A DNA stretch of 64,000 nucleotides from Komagataeibacter sp. FNDCR2. Its GTDB lineage: Bacteria; Pseudomonadota; Alphaproteobacteria; Acetobacterales; Acetobacteraceae. The notes beneath the pieces are model-generated. The model saw nothing but the letters and a program-made list of their open reading frames with translations, was not told the DNA's origin and did no database searches. A program made the translations under genes and the position numbers. The stretch lies in contig NZ_JAIWOU010000003.1 in the NCBI RefSeq assembly GCF_021295395.1, positions 1 through 64,000 on the forward strand, read 5' to 3'. Of this stretch, positions 53,974 through 63,391 are shown in pieces. Within the stretch, counting starts at the first letter, position 1; every line of letters starts with the position of its first letter.

Positions 53974-55980
53974 ATGGGTATTACGGTGGCGAAAGCATCG
54001 AGCACTCCCAACCCGGCACAGGAAACATCCCTGTCGTCCCGGCTGACCACCCCGACATCGCAGAAATCGGGAACCATGACGGCTTCCTCTTCCTCCACAT
54101 CCAAAAAACGGACCGGGAAGGAGAAAGATACCTTTGGCGCCATGGTCAGGGGGCTCTCCGGCCAGGGGGATGGCGAAGGACAGGAAGCGCACGGTCGCAC
54201 CAGCGGAACCGGCAATGCCGCGGTGATGACATCGGACCAGTCAACGCAGGGCGGTAACGTAAAATCCTCTCCTACCCGCGTCGGCCAGGACAGTGGCGCG
54301 CAGGGAAAGGATGATACGCAGGATAGCGCGCCCACCCCGGTCGCACAGTTCTCCCTGCCTGCCCAGACGGATGAATCCCCTGCCCCCACGCAGGCAAAGG
54401 ACACCACGTCGGGCCGTGATGGAGACAGGGAACAGTCACAGGCCGACACCAACCCCGCGGCGGATATGAGCCTGCAGGTGCAGACCATGCAGACATGGCC
54501 CGCACTTGCGCTGGCCCAAACTGCCATGCCCGTGCAGATCATGGCCTCGCAGGGGCAAAAGTCGGCCGGAACATCCAGTCTGTCAGCCACCGGCACGGCC
54601 GGGGCCTCCACCATGACATCGGGGAGCGCGCAGGCAGGCACCATGCTGCCCGCTACCGCTGCGGCACTGGATACCGTACTGGCCGCCCTGTCTTCAGCCA
54701 GCCCGGCGCAATCCGTGCCATCCGTCCAGACCATGCCGACTGTCACGCAGTCTTCCCTGCTTCCGGCTTCCGCCGTGGGCAGCAGTGTCACCCCGGGCGC
54801 GAAGCAGACGCAGACATCAACGACCTCTGCTCCGGTTGCAAACAACACCCAGGCTGCACAGAATTCGAGTAATGGCACCGATACAGCGGCCTCGTCCCCT
54901 ACGGGAATGGACAGCCTGCTGGCCGCAGTCGGGCAGCAGGCCGCCGTTCCGGTGAACGCTTCGGGAAGTGCGGCGTCCTCTCCCCTGCTTGGCAGGGCTT
55001 CTCCTACGGCCCCCTCGACACCATCATCTTCCACCACCAATGCCGCACCGGCCCAGACCGCGCAGGATAACGACAGCATCACCACGCCGCAGCAGCCCCA
55101 GACAGCAAGCGTAAGCAATATTACGGTGCAGACATCCAGCCGCGCGGACAGCCGCGACGGACTGGCGTCCTTGTCCACATCGGCGGACTACACGGCATCG
55201 TCTGGATATAATGCCGTCACAGCCCCGACAGGTGAGGCCGGAATCGTGGCGGGCGCGGAACATCAGGGGGATAGCCTGTCCGACCATTCCGGAACGTCCG
55301 AAGGTGACAGGGGCGATGACGCGCAGCAGATGGGAACTGCGACACCCGCCTCCATAACCCTTCCCACCGATCTTTCCGCCCCGAGCGCATTTTCCATCGA
55401 GCATGCGGGGCAGGCTGCGGATACCCAGCCAGTCCAGGCACAGAACCAGACGGATGGGGAAGATGAAGCCGGAAACCAGATCCTCTCCTCGCCTGGGATT
55501 TCCCGATCCCCCGATGGCCAGACCTCTGTTTCCATGACCATCATGACGGCTGATTCCACGCCGGTTCATGTTCGTCTCGAAGGGACCGACGGCATTACCA
55601 CAGGTATCGTCCTGCAGAGTGAGGATGAGGCAACGGCCCGCCATCTTGCCACCAACCGGCATGAACTGGTCACGGCGCTGGGCGCAACCGGCATGGAAGT
55701 CAATAACCTGAAGATCGATGTCGTCGCCGCTACTGATAATGGCGCCAACCTTACCGATCAGGGAACCAGTGGTGGAACCGGTTATGACGGAAGTGCCTCG
55801 GGGGGTATGTCCGGCAACGGGGCGGGACAGAATGGGGGCCAGTCATTCCAGGGCAGTGCATGGGGGAGTGGTTTTGTCTCCCCAGGTCAGGCAGGAGTTG
55901 ACATTGAAGGCAGCGCCAGCGATGCAACCACAGGGGCTGGCCGCACATATGCCGGAAATGGGATCAATATTACCGCATGA
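53974..55980 (+). CDS. fliK: Flagellar hook-length control protein FliK
   Basis: A 668-residue protein very rich in Ser, Thr, Gln, Ala and Pro, as expected for the extended ruler part of FliK. The C-terminal ~110 residues carry the switch domain (TSVSMTIMTADSTPVHVRLE, TARHLATNRHELVTALGATG, MEVNNLKIDVV) that interacts with FlhB, followed by a Gly-rich end. Its length is unusually high. It is immediately before flgD, the usual order. Confidence 0.87.
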   Translation: MGITVAKASSTPNPAQETSLSSRLTTPTSQKSGTMTASSSSTSKKRTGKEKDTFGAMVRGLSGQGDGEGQEAHGRTSGTGNAAVMTSDQSTQGGNVKSSPTRVGQDSGAQGKDDTQDSAPTPVAQFSLPAQTDESPAPTQAKDTTSGRDGDREQSQADTNPAADMSLQVQTMQTWPALALAQTAMPVQIMASQGQKSAGTSSLSATGTAGASTMTSGSAQAGTMLPATAAALDTVLAALSSASPAQSVPSVQTMPTVTQSSLLPASAVGSSVTPGAKQTQTSTTSAPVANNTQAAQNSSNGTDTAASSPTGMDSLLAAVGQQAAVPVNASGSAASSPLLGRASPTAPSTPSSSTTNAAPAQTAQDNDSITTPQQPQTASVSNITVQTSSRADSRDGLASLSTSADYTASSGYNAVTAPTGEAGIVAGAEHQGDSLSDHSGTSEGDRGDDAQQMGTATPASITLPTDLSAPSAFSIEHAGQAADTQPVQAQNQTDGEDEAGNQILSSPGISRSPDGQTSVSMTIMTADSTPVHVRLEGTDGITTGIVLQSEDEATARHLATNRHELVTALGATGMEVNNLKIDVVAATDNGANLTDQGTSGGTGYDGSASGGMSGNGAGQNGGQSFQGSAWGSGFVSPGQAGVDIEGSASDATTGAGRTYAGNGINITA

Positions 55981-56019
55981 CCCGGGTCGTGGGAGTGGTA
56001 ACAGGAAGGGAAAGAGGTA

Positions 56020-56772
56020 ATGACGACGTCGTCCATCAGCAGTGAGAGCCAACTTCTCCAGGCGGCGGAATCATCTGCCAAAACTTCAGCCAACACAGCC
56101 GCGGCCAGCGCCAGCAGCAGTACGGGCACTTCAGCCAGCAGTTCCTCGTCTGCCCTGGCCTCCCTGGCGGATAATTACACCACATTCCTGACCCTGCTGA
56201 CGACGCAGCTCAAGAACCAGGACCCCAGCAGCCCGATGAGTACCGACACCTTTACATCGGAACTCGCGCAGTTTGCCGGGGTGGAACAGCAGGTCGAGAC
56301 GAACCAGAACCTCGCCACCCTGATTTCCCTGAACGAAGACAGCCAGATGACGTCGGACACCAGTCTTGTCGGCCAGACGGCAACCGCGGATTCGACGACG
56401 CTGCCCCTCCAGAACGGCTCCGCCTCGCTAAGCTTTAACGGCACATCCGGTGAGACGGTCGCCATCGCCGTGGCGAATGCTTCTGGCACCATCGTCAAGG
56501 ACGCCGTGGTCACGGCGAATTCCGGCACCAATACCTGGACCTGGGATGGCACGGACAACAGCGGCAACACACTGTCGAATGGTGCCTATAGCGTGGCTGT
56601 GGAAACGATTGATTCCACGGGCACCACATCTGCCGTGCCGTTCACGGTAAACGGCACCATAACCGGCGTGACGAAGGGAACGTCCGATATGGAAGTGGAG
56701 ATGGGCACCGCGGATATTCCGATGTCCGAGGTGACAAATATCTCCGGAACAGGCAGCAATACGGGATCCTGA
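56020..56772 (+). CDS. flgD: Flagellar hook cap protein FlgD
   Basis: A 250-residue hook assembly scaffold. The N-terminal part (NYTTFLTLLTTQLKNQDPSS, then FTSELAQFAGVEQQVETNQN) is the FlgD signature. The C-terminal part holds a FlgD Ig-like/Tudor unit (TNTWTWDGTDNSGNTLSNGA). It follows fliK by 39 bases. Its substrate, flgE, is far away at 26231. Confidence 0.94.
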   Translation: MTTSSISSESQLLQAAESSAKTSANTAAASASSSTGTSASSSSSALASLADNYTTFLTLLTTQLKNQDPSSPMSTDTFTSELAQFAGVEQQVETNQNLATLISLNEDSQMTSDTSLVGQTATADSTTLPLQNGSASLSFNGTSGETVAIAVANASGTIVKDAVVTANSGTNTWTWDGTDNSGNTLSNGAYSVAVETIDSTGTTSAVPFTVNGTITGVTKGTSDMEVEMGTADIPMSEVTNISGTGSNTGS

Positions 56773-56847
56773 TCATTCATGCACGGGGCCACAAGCCGGC
56801 AACAGGCTTCTGGTCCCGTATTATGATCCCATCCCCGGCCCCAGCCT

Positions 56848-57837
56848 TCAGGCAGGCAGGGTCAGGAGCCTTTTGGCAAGCATGGGGGCGCTAAGCGTGG
56901 CAAGCCCGCCCACCACCGCCGATGAACACCCGGCATAGGTCAGGGTCAGCCCACATGCGGCGGCCGTGACGATACCGCCAATCCGACCGGCCTGATCCAT
57001 TCTGGTCGCAATCATCGTCAATGCGCCGGACTGGGCGAAGGCCGCGCCGATATCGGCGGATTCCTCGGCATCCATTCCCGCAGGCAGGACTAGTGTAAGC
57101 TCGGCGCCGATGCTTTCCACCATCCGCATCATTCTGGCCATGCTGACGGGGGAATAGACGCAGACCCCGGGCAGGTCGAGAAGCAATGGCTGCCCCTTGC
57201 GTCTCTGGCTTACGGCATCCACAAGCGCATCGGGTGTCCCGACCTGAATGACGGGTATCCTGAACGGTTTGAGAAGGGCCGCAAGTTTCTCGAAATCCCC
57301 GGGGTTCTGGTCACAGATCACCACGTAGGGAAGCGGCACATCCTTGCCCTGGCCGGCCATGACGTAGCGCGCCACGATCTTCGCAAGCGCCAGCGTCTTT
57401 CCCCCACCCGATGGACCACCAAACGCCAGGGGAGCGGGCCTGTCGATCGGCAGGGTTCCGAACGACAGCAGCTCATCCAGTCCGTTGGCGAGATACCCAC
57501 CGGACAGGGCGGCGATCAGGGCCTGCGGAATTGCGTGCCACCGCAGAACGTCCTCCACCGAAGGGCGGATCGGCAATTCCACCCCGGCGGCATATGTTTC
57601 CGTATTGAGGGAACGCTGCCCCACCCGTTCCAGCATGCTGCCGCTGGCCGCACCGGCGCGTGTTTTCCTGCCGCCCCCGGTGCCCGAAACGGGCATGGCG
57701 TTCCGGCCGGTATCCTGCCGCGCGTCGGACGGTCCGGTGTCAGGGACCGGGGCGGACGCGGCCAGTATCCCGCCCTGCGGGTCCGCGCTGGCCTGTTCTG
57801 TATGTCCGGGGTCGGTTTTTGGGGCCATGGCCTGCAT
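56848..57837 (-). CDS. flhF: Divergent FlhF-like SRP-family GTPase
   Basis: A 329-residue protein with a low-complexity N-terminal ~65 residues and a C-terminal GTPase of the FlhF/SRP type. The P-loop GGPSGGGKT at 140-148 is good. The G3 motif is DLPG (221-224) instead of DTAG, and G4 is ATRMD (277-281) instead of TKLD. FlhF guides placement and number of flagella at the inner membrane, usually with the ATPase FlhG, which is not here. The gene is 36 bases after flhA on the same strand. The motif losses suggest altered GTP handling. Confidence 0.75.
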   Translation of the reverse strand: MQAMAPKTDPGHTEQASADPQGGILAASAPVPDTGPSDARQDTGRNAMPVSGTGGGRKTRAGAASGSMLERVGQRSLNTETYAAGVELPIRPSVEDVLRWHAIPQALIAALSGGYLANGLDELLSFGTLPIDRPAPLAFGGPSGGGKTLALAKIVARYVMAGQGKDVPLPYVVICDQNPGDFEKLAALLKPFRIPVIQVGTPDALVDAVSQRRKGQPLLLDLPGVCVYSPVSMARMMRMVESIGAELTLVLPAGMDAEESADIGAAFAQSGALTMIATRMDQAGRIGGIVTAAACGLTLTYAGCSSAVVGGLATLSAPMLAKRLLTLPA

Positions 57838-57873
57838 GCTCTATCGGTCTCTATACTGCCTGCGGTCTTGCAT

Positions 57874-60069
57874 TCATGTGATTGTCGCAACCGTCTTGAT
57901 GCGGGAACGTGGGTATATCTCGGACTGCGAAAGAACGGAAACCGAAGGCCGCACACGCTCGACGATTGAGCGCATGGCATCACGTACCGGCGTTGAAACG
58001 ACGATGACCGGCACCTCTCCGGCGGTGGAGACGGTGTTGAAGACTTCACGCAGTTTCGCGACAAACGTGTTCAGCATGCTTGGTGGCATGGCCAGACGCC
58101 GCTCTTCCGCCGGGCCGGTGATATGCGATATGAAATCGCTCTCCCATTCCGGTGACAGGGTGATCATAGGGATATATCCGGCCGGTCCGATCAGCGCGTT
58201 GCATATCTGCCGGGACAGGCGAATACGTACATGCCCGGTGAGATTCTGCACGCCGCGCAGGCCAAGGCTGCACCCTTCCTGAATGCTTTCCAGAATGGTC
58301 GGCAGATCGCGGATGGAGACGCGTTCGGCCAGCAGCGCCTGCAGGACACGCTGGACCGTACTCAGCGGAACCTGTGAGGGGATCAGGTCATTGACCAGCT
58401 TCTGCTGTTCACGCGGGAGTTCATCCAGCAGGGACTGGGTAGCGACATAGGTCAGGAGATCAGGCAGGTTCTGCCTGACCATTTCGCTAAGATGGGTGAC
58501 GATAACACTTGGCGGATCCACCACGGTACACTTCAGCGCAATGGCCTTGGCCTTGAGCGACGGCGCGATCCATACGGCGGGCAGGCCAAATGCCGGTTCC
58601 GTCGTCTTGTCACCCGCCAGGGGCGGCGCCCCACCGGATGGGCTTATGGCCAGCAGTCGCCCGGGCTTTACCTCCCCGGCGGCGACTTCAATCTCCTTGA
58701 GCTTGATGACATATCGCTCCGAGGGAAGATGAATGTTGTCCTGTATGCGCACGGGGGGGGTGATAAAGCCCATCTCGGTTGCAACGGTTCGCCGCAGGGC
58801 CTTGATCTGTTCCGTCAACTGCGGGTTTTCACCGCTGGTCAGGGGCAGCAGGCCAAAACCGATTTCCAGCCGCAGCAGATCAAGCTTCATGACCTCGGAA
58901 ATTGGCGCGACGGCTGGCTGGGCCGTGACTTCGGTCACATCGCCATCGGCATCCTGAACCGGGGCCTTGTAACGCATCCATGCGCCAAAACCCGCGGCAA
59001 CGGCAATGACGAGAAAGGGAAAGGCGGGCAGGCCCGGCATGAAGGCAAAAAGGGCCGAAAGCATACCCGCGATGGCCAGCGGTTTCGGATTGCCGCCCAA
59101 CTGCCGGACCAGCGTGACATCCGCCGAGCCATCCGTGCCCCCCTTGGTCACGACGATACCGGCGGCGGTCGAAACCAGCAGGGACGGAATCTGCGAGACC
59201 AGCCCGTCACCAACCGTAAGCGTGGTGAAGGTGCTGGCCGCCTCGCTCAGCGGCATACTATGGCGCAGGATACCGATCGCCAGACCACCGACGATGTTGA
59301 TCGCCGTAATGATGATGCCCGCGATCGCGTCACCCCGCACGAACTTGGCCGCGCCGTCCATGGCGCCGTAGAAGGAACTTTCCTCTTCCAGTTCCTTGCG
59401 CTTCTGGCGCGCCACCCGCTCGTTGATCGCCCCCGAGGAAAGATCCGCATCGATGGCCATCTGCTTGCCGGGCATGGAATCAAGAAAGAAGCGTGCCGCC
59501 ACTTCCGCGATGCGGCCCGACCCCTTCGTGATGACCATGAAATTCACGACCAGCAGAATGCAGAACACGATCCCGCCGATAACAACGTCGCCCCCCATCA
59601 GGAACCCGCCGAAAGCGGCCACGACGTGACCGGCGGCGTAGGTGCCCTCGCTCCCATGGCTGAGGATCAGCCGCGTGGTCGCGATTTCAAGCGAAAGACG
59701 CAGCAGGGTCGTCAGCAGGAGCAGGGTGGGAAACGACGTGAAATCCAGCGGCCGCTCAAGGAACAGCGCCACCATGAGAACAAGCACCGATGACGTGATC
59801 GACAGGGACAGCCCCAGATCGAGGATGAACGTCGGCAGCGGCAGGATGAGGATGGAAAGGAGCAGGACAACGCCAAGGGCAAGGCCGATGTCGGTGCCGG
59901 GGATCAGTGAACGCCACGGAAGGGCTTTCCACCCCCCCTTACGCAGGGCCTCGGCCGACCGCGCCAGGGTGTGCGAGGCGGACGAAAGCTTCTGTCGCGC
60001 TGCGGTAGTCCTGTCAGTCAGCTTGCTGTCTGGCTGCTTCTTGACCGAGGTGCCATCGGCAGTATTCAA
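57874..60069 (-). CDS. flhA: Flagellar export protein FlhA
   Basis: A 731-residue export-gate protein. Eight hydrophobic segments are in the N-terminal half, with the conserved FHIPEP-type region (KGSGRIAEVAARFFLDSMPG, QMAIDADLSSGAIN). The C-terminal cytoplasmic ring domain (~380-720) includes VDPPSVIVTHLSEMVRQNLP and RVSIRDLPTILE. The start is TTG 60069, with AGGAAAC upstream. It is followed by the flhF-like gene. An N-terminal extension of ~60 residues is longer than usual. Confidence 0.95.
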   Translation of the reverse strand: MNTADGTSVKKQPDSKLTDRTTAARQKLSSASHTLARSAEALRKGGWKALPWRSLIPGTDIGLALGVVLLLSILILPLPTFILDLGLSLSITSSVLVLMVALFLERPLDFTSFPTLLLLTTLLRLSLEIATTRLILSHGSEGTYAAGHVVAAFGGFLMGGDVVIGGIVFCILLVVNFMVITKGSGRIAEVAARFFLDSMPGKQMAIDADLSSGAINERVARQKRKELEEESSFYGAMDGAAKFVRGDAIAGIIITAINIVGGLAIGILRHSMPLSEAASTFTTLTVGDGLVSQIPSLLVSTAAGIVVTKGGTDGSADVTLVRQLGGNPKPLAIAGMLSALFAFMPGLPAFPFLVIAVAAGFGAWMRYKAPVQDADGDVTEVTAQPAVAPISEVMKLDLLRLEIGFGLLPLTSGENPQLTEQIKALRRTVATEMGFITPPVRIQDNIHLPSERYVIKLKEIEVAAGEVKPGRLLAISPSGGAPPLAGDKTTEPAFGLPAVWIAPSLKAKAIALKCTVVDPPSVIVTHLSEMVRQNLPDLLTYVATQSLLDELPREQQKLVNDLIPSQVPLSTVQRVLQALLAERVSIRDLPTILESIQEGCSLGLRGVQNLTGHVRIRLSRQICNALIGPAGYIPMITLSPEWESDFISHITGPAEERRLAMPPSMLNTFVAKLREVFNTVSTAGEVPVIVVSTPVRDAMRSIVERVRPSVSVLSQSEIYPRSRIKTVATIT

Positions 60070-60532
60070 GGACTACGTTTCCTTTCGCGCATCTTGGTAA
60101 CGTGGCGTTTCCGGCGCAGTCTGTCATGGCGATGACCTGTGCGGCCAATATATCATTCCGGTCGTAAGGCCGTCTTTGTGGGGAGAAAGTAACCGTTATC
60201 GTCAGTGTTGAGCAAGGCTGGAAAACAGGTGTCGTACACGAAGCGGTATAGCCGGGTGACGGTCCCGTACACCAGTGCCCATCCGGTATTTTTTCAGGGA
60301 TCCGCTCCGTATGGAGCCCTGCCGGATGAAGGGAGGTCCGTAATAACACGCCCCTTCAGTACATCCCGCACATATCCGGCTCCGCCCCCGCAATTCCGTA
60401 CTATCAGACGACCATCCTTCACCGGGGATTTTCTCCCTTTTCCGCTTTAAGCGGTAGCGGGGCCTGATATCCCCCAATACACTTGCAACAGAACGCGGGG
60501 CCCCGGTCTCCATACCAACCATAGGAAACAAG
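60070..60532. promoter_or_regulatory. Divergent region between flhA and the TPR-glycosyltransferase
   Basis: 463 bases with no gene I can support. It must hold the flhA-flhF promoter (minus) and that of the glycosyltransferase (plus). Long GC-driven open frames cover it, but none has a recognisable motif. I see no palindrome or promoter box that stands out. Confidence 0.4.
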
Positions 60533-62110
60533 ATGCAGAAAAAAGACCTGGCGGCATTATGTGAAAATGGGGCCCTGGAGCGTCTGGACGTCGATGCCAG
60601 GCGGAAGGCCCTGCTGGCGGACCCTACCCCGGCAAACCTGGCCCTGACGGGTGAAGCCCTTTTCCTGCGGGGGCAATGGCTCGATGCCCTGCGTCTCGCG
60701 CTTGAAGTTGTCAATGCCAACCGGTCCAACACGCCCCTGGTCATGGTCGCGGCGGGAATGATATCCAAGCATACACCGTGCCATGATATTGTCATAACAC
60801 TCATGCGCAATGTCCTGCTTCACGAACCGGATCACCTCCAGGCCCGCCTGACGCTGGCGGACGAACTCGTAGCCCAGGGCGACATTGCCGAGGGGTGTCG
60901 CCTCTACCGGGACATCATGTCCAGCCACCCCGAAGAGGGCGGCAGCCTGTGCGAGCATATCTCCATGTCCCTGCTGGAGACCGGCTATGCCATCGAGGGA
61001 CTGCAGATACTTTCCTCATGGCTCGAGCATATGCCCGAAACAGTTGCGCTGCTGAACAACATGGCCTGTGCGCTTGAACGCACGGGACATTCCGAAATGG
61101 CCGTATCATGGTACAAAAAGGCGTTGGAGATGGCTCCGAACGAGCCGATCATCAGGTTTGGATATGCCATCGCCCTTCTCAAGGCAGGCCATTTCCGTGA
61201 AGGCGGGAAATATTATACCGAGCGGACCCCATTAACCAACGGCATAGTCTGGTGGTTCATGTCCCTGCCACGCTTGCGCCACGGGGATGATATAGCCGGG
61301 AAGAAAATCGTTCTCTATCAGGAACAGGGATTGGGAGACACCATCCAGTTCATCCGGTTCGTTCCGTACCTGCTGGAGAAAGGGGCGGAAATAACAATTG
61401 CTACCCTCCCGCCGCTGGTTCGTCTTCTCACCCTTTCCTTTCCCGATGTCACCGTAACGCAGCTTACGCACTTCGACAGGGCGGAAGGCTACAGCTATGC
61501 CGTCCCCATTCCGGATCTGCCTTTTGTCGCGGATATCGGCTGCGAAAGCGATATTCCGGCCCGGATCCCCTACCTGCGGGCCGATGAAGGTGATGTCCAG
61601 AAATTTGCCGCCATGCTTCCGGCCCGTCGGCCACGTATCGGTCTTGTATGGGCGGGCGAACGGCGCATGCAGGCCGAATTCGTGGCGGCTGACAAACGAC
61701 GTTCCGCCACCCTGGCCGATATGGGCGCCGCCCTTACCCCGGTGGACGCGACACTGATCAATCTCCAGTTTGGCGCTCCCTGTCAGGAAATCACGGCATG
61801 GCAGGGCCAGCCCCTGTTCGACCCGATGGGTGAAGTCCGGGACATGGCGGATACGCTCGCCCTGATGGAGAGTCTGGATCTGATCATATCCGTCGATACA
61901 TCGCCCGTACATCTCGCCGGGGCGATCGGCAGGCCGGTATGGCTGGTCAGTCGATGGGATGCCTGCTGGCGCTGGGGAGATGAAGGCGAGACATCGGCAT
62001 GGTACCCGAGCGTACGCATATTCCGGGCACGGGAGAGAAGTTTTGTTCCCGTCCTGAAGGAAGTCGGCGCCGCCCTGCAGCAATGGGTCAAGGACTGGAA
62101 GCCGGACTGA
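60533..62110 (+). CDS. TPR-glycosyltransferase, likely flagellin glycosylation
   Basis: A 525-residue fusion. The N-terminal ~235 residues are TPR-like helical repeats (LVAQGDIAEGCRLYRDIMSS, ALERTGHSEMAVSWYKKALE). The rest (~245-525) is a GT-B domain of the type in GT9/GT41-like enzymes (KKIVLYQEQGLGDTIQFIRF, PRIGLVWAGERRM, SLDLIISVDTSPVHLAGAIG). The layout resembles FlmG of Caulobacter, where the TPR binds flagellin and the GT adds a nonulosonic acid. I infer a similar role here because it lies in the flagellar locus next to flhA. Genes for nonulosonic acid synthesis are not in the window. Confidence 0.75.
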   Translation: MQKKDLAALCENGALERLDVDARRKALLADPTPANLALTGEALFLRGQWLDALRLALEVVNANRSNTPLVMVAAGMISKHTPCHDIVITLMRNVLLHEPDHLQARLTLADELVAQGDIAEGCRLYRDIMSSHPEEGGSLCEHISMSLLETGYAIEGLQILSSWLEHMPETVALLNNMACALERTGHSEMAVSWYKKALEMAPNEPIIRFGYAIALLKAGHFREGGKYYTERTPLTNGIVWWFMSLPRLRHGDDIAGKKIVLYQEQGLGDTIQFIRFVPYLLEKGAEITIATLPPLVRLLTLSFPDVTVTQLTHFDRAEGYSYAVPIPDLPFVADIGCESDIPARIPYLRADEGDVQKFAAMLPARRPRIGLVWAGERRMQAEFVAADKRRSATLADMGAALTPVDATLINLQFGAPCQEITAWQGQPLFDPMGEVRDMADTLALMESLDLIISVDTSPVHLAGAIGRPVWLVSRWDACWRWGDEGETSAWYPSVRIFRARERSFVPVLKEVGAALQQWVKDWKPD

Positions 62111-62162
62111 GCCCGCCCGGCCTGACGCGCCATCGCGTACAGTCGGCCCCGATGCCGGTCGA

Positions 62163-63020
62163 TCAGTTGCCGTGCATGGCCAGCGCCACGGGCGCCGCGC
62201 GATAGGACGCCAGCGTCCGCCCCCGCATGCCTGCCATTGCAGGTTTGCGCACGGCGGGTTCATCAAAATGCCGGCTCCCCTGGAAGGGATGGAACATGCG
62301 GGGCGGCGCGTCGGCCGCTCCCCCCTTCCCATCCGCGGGAGCCGCGATCATGACAGGTTTGTGGCGTCCCGTGCTGAGCGCCGTGGAAGGAAGGGAAGCC
62401 TGCGCTCCGGAAGGCAATGCTTTCTGACCATTTTTCTGGCTGGATGCCTGCGCCTGCGCGCCACGTTCATCCTGCGGAACGGCCCATGTCTCCAGCACTT
62501 TCCACTGGTATGATGAACCAATGCCCGGTGTCTGGGAATGATAGGCCGCCGCCGCCCGGGGCCAGCTTCCTGTCCTGTCGTGCATCTGGAGCAGGAAGTT
62601 GCCTGCATAAAGCGCGTTCCGCGCCGGGTCGAACGCCTGCTCCAGGGAGGAGAAGGCATCGGGGTGCTGTTGCAGGTTGACCTGCATGCACCCGACATCA
62701 ATCGACACGATACCCTGGCGGTGAAACATCTGCACGGCCGCTATGGCCTCTTCCCGCGTGGCGTAATGGTGCCCGGCGCCAACCGCGTTGACCGTCCACG
62801 GCCATGCGGAAATGACCCCATACGGTTCCGTCCTGCCACTCTCCACCCGGCTCATGGCGGACAGGAACCCGTCAGGAATATGCAGCGCCCGTTCAGCCTG
62901 CGTCGTGGCTTCCGCGCAGAGCGAAGCCTCTGGCGACCGGGCCATGGCCCCCGGTACACAGGAACCCATAACAAGCAGGGCCATGAAAGCCAGACTGGAT
63001 GGACGACAGGACAGGATCAT
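62163..63020 (-). CDS. Lytic transglycosylase (SLT-like), periplasmic
   Basis: A 285-residue protein with a signal peptide (~1-27) and a transglycosylase domain at ~35-190. The catalytic Glu60 is in MSRVESGR, followed by VSIDVGCMQVNLQQHPDAFS and AAYHSQTPG, typical of SLT-type enzymes. It would open peptidoglycan for the rod, a job done by the FlgJ C-terminal domain in enterics. The C-terminal ~95 residues are of low complexity. It is divergent from flgI, a common neighbourhood for such enzymes. Confidence 0.8.
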   Translation of the reverse strand: MILSCRPSSLAFMALLVMGSCVPGAMARSPEASLCAEATTQAERALHIPDGFLSAMSRVESGRTEPYGVISAWPWTVNAVGAGHHYATREEAIAAVQMFHRQGIVSIDVGCMQVNLQQHPDAFSSLEQAFDPARNALYAGNFLLQMHDRTGSWPRAAAAYHSQTPGIGSSYQWKVLETWAVPQDERGAQAQASSQKNGQKALPSGAQASLPSTALSTGRHKPVMIAAPADGKGGAADAPPRMFHPFQGSRHFDEPAVRKPAMAGMRGRTLASYRAAPVALAMHGN

Positions 63021-63391
63021 GCCGTCAAACTGCCGTACCGTGGCGCGATCGTATAGTCGTGCCGGGCAATACGCCTGTCATTAGTGCACGCGCTGCCTGA
63101 TTTCCTTTGTGCATCATGTGACCCTGATAACATATCTGGAGATTTTTTGGCCTCGGCCAGAAGATGGGAAAAAAATCGTAGTCCCATATCCCAGTCCCGG
63201 ATCCCCATGAATACGATTTTCGCTACTGCCGGGCATTAATGCCGCGGGGTGTGATGAGCATTGAATGTCATGGCCAGCCAGCGTATTCTACAGGACGCAG
63301 TGGCTTGTCCCGGAAAAGACATTGGCTGAAACGCATAAGGTGACCAGTTCTATGAGGAATCGCCTCCAGGCGAGCATTGAGTGTGGCGACC
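63021..63391. promoter_or_regulatory. Divergent region between the transglycosylase and flgI
   Basis: 371 bases without a gene. It must carry the promoters of both genes. A short minus frame at 63017-63208 lacks motifs. No clear promoter or operator is seen. Confidence 0.35.

Noticed and set aside
58492-59793. A 433-codon open frame on the plus strand
   Set aside because: It lies wholly opposite flhA, is of skewed composition (His, Arg, Gly, Gln) and has no motif. It is a GC-driven shadow.
60202-60810. A 202-codon minus-strand frame spanning the flhA to glycosyltransferase gap
   Set aside because: It overlaps the start of the TPR-glycosyltransferase and has no motif or ribosome site.
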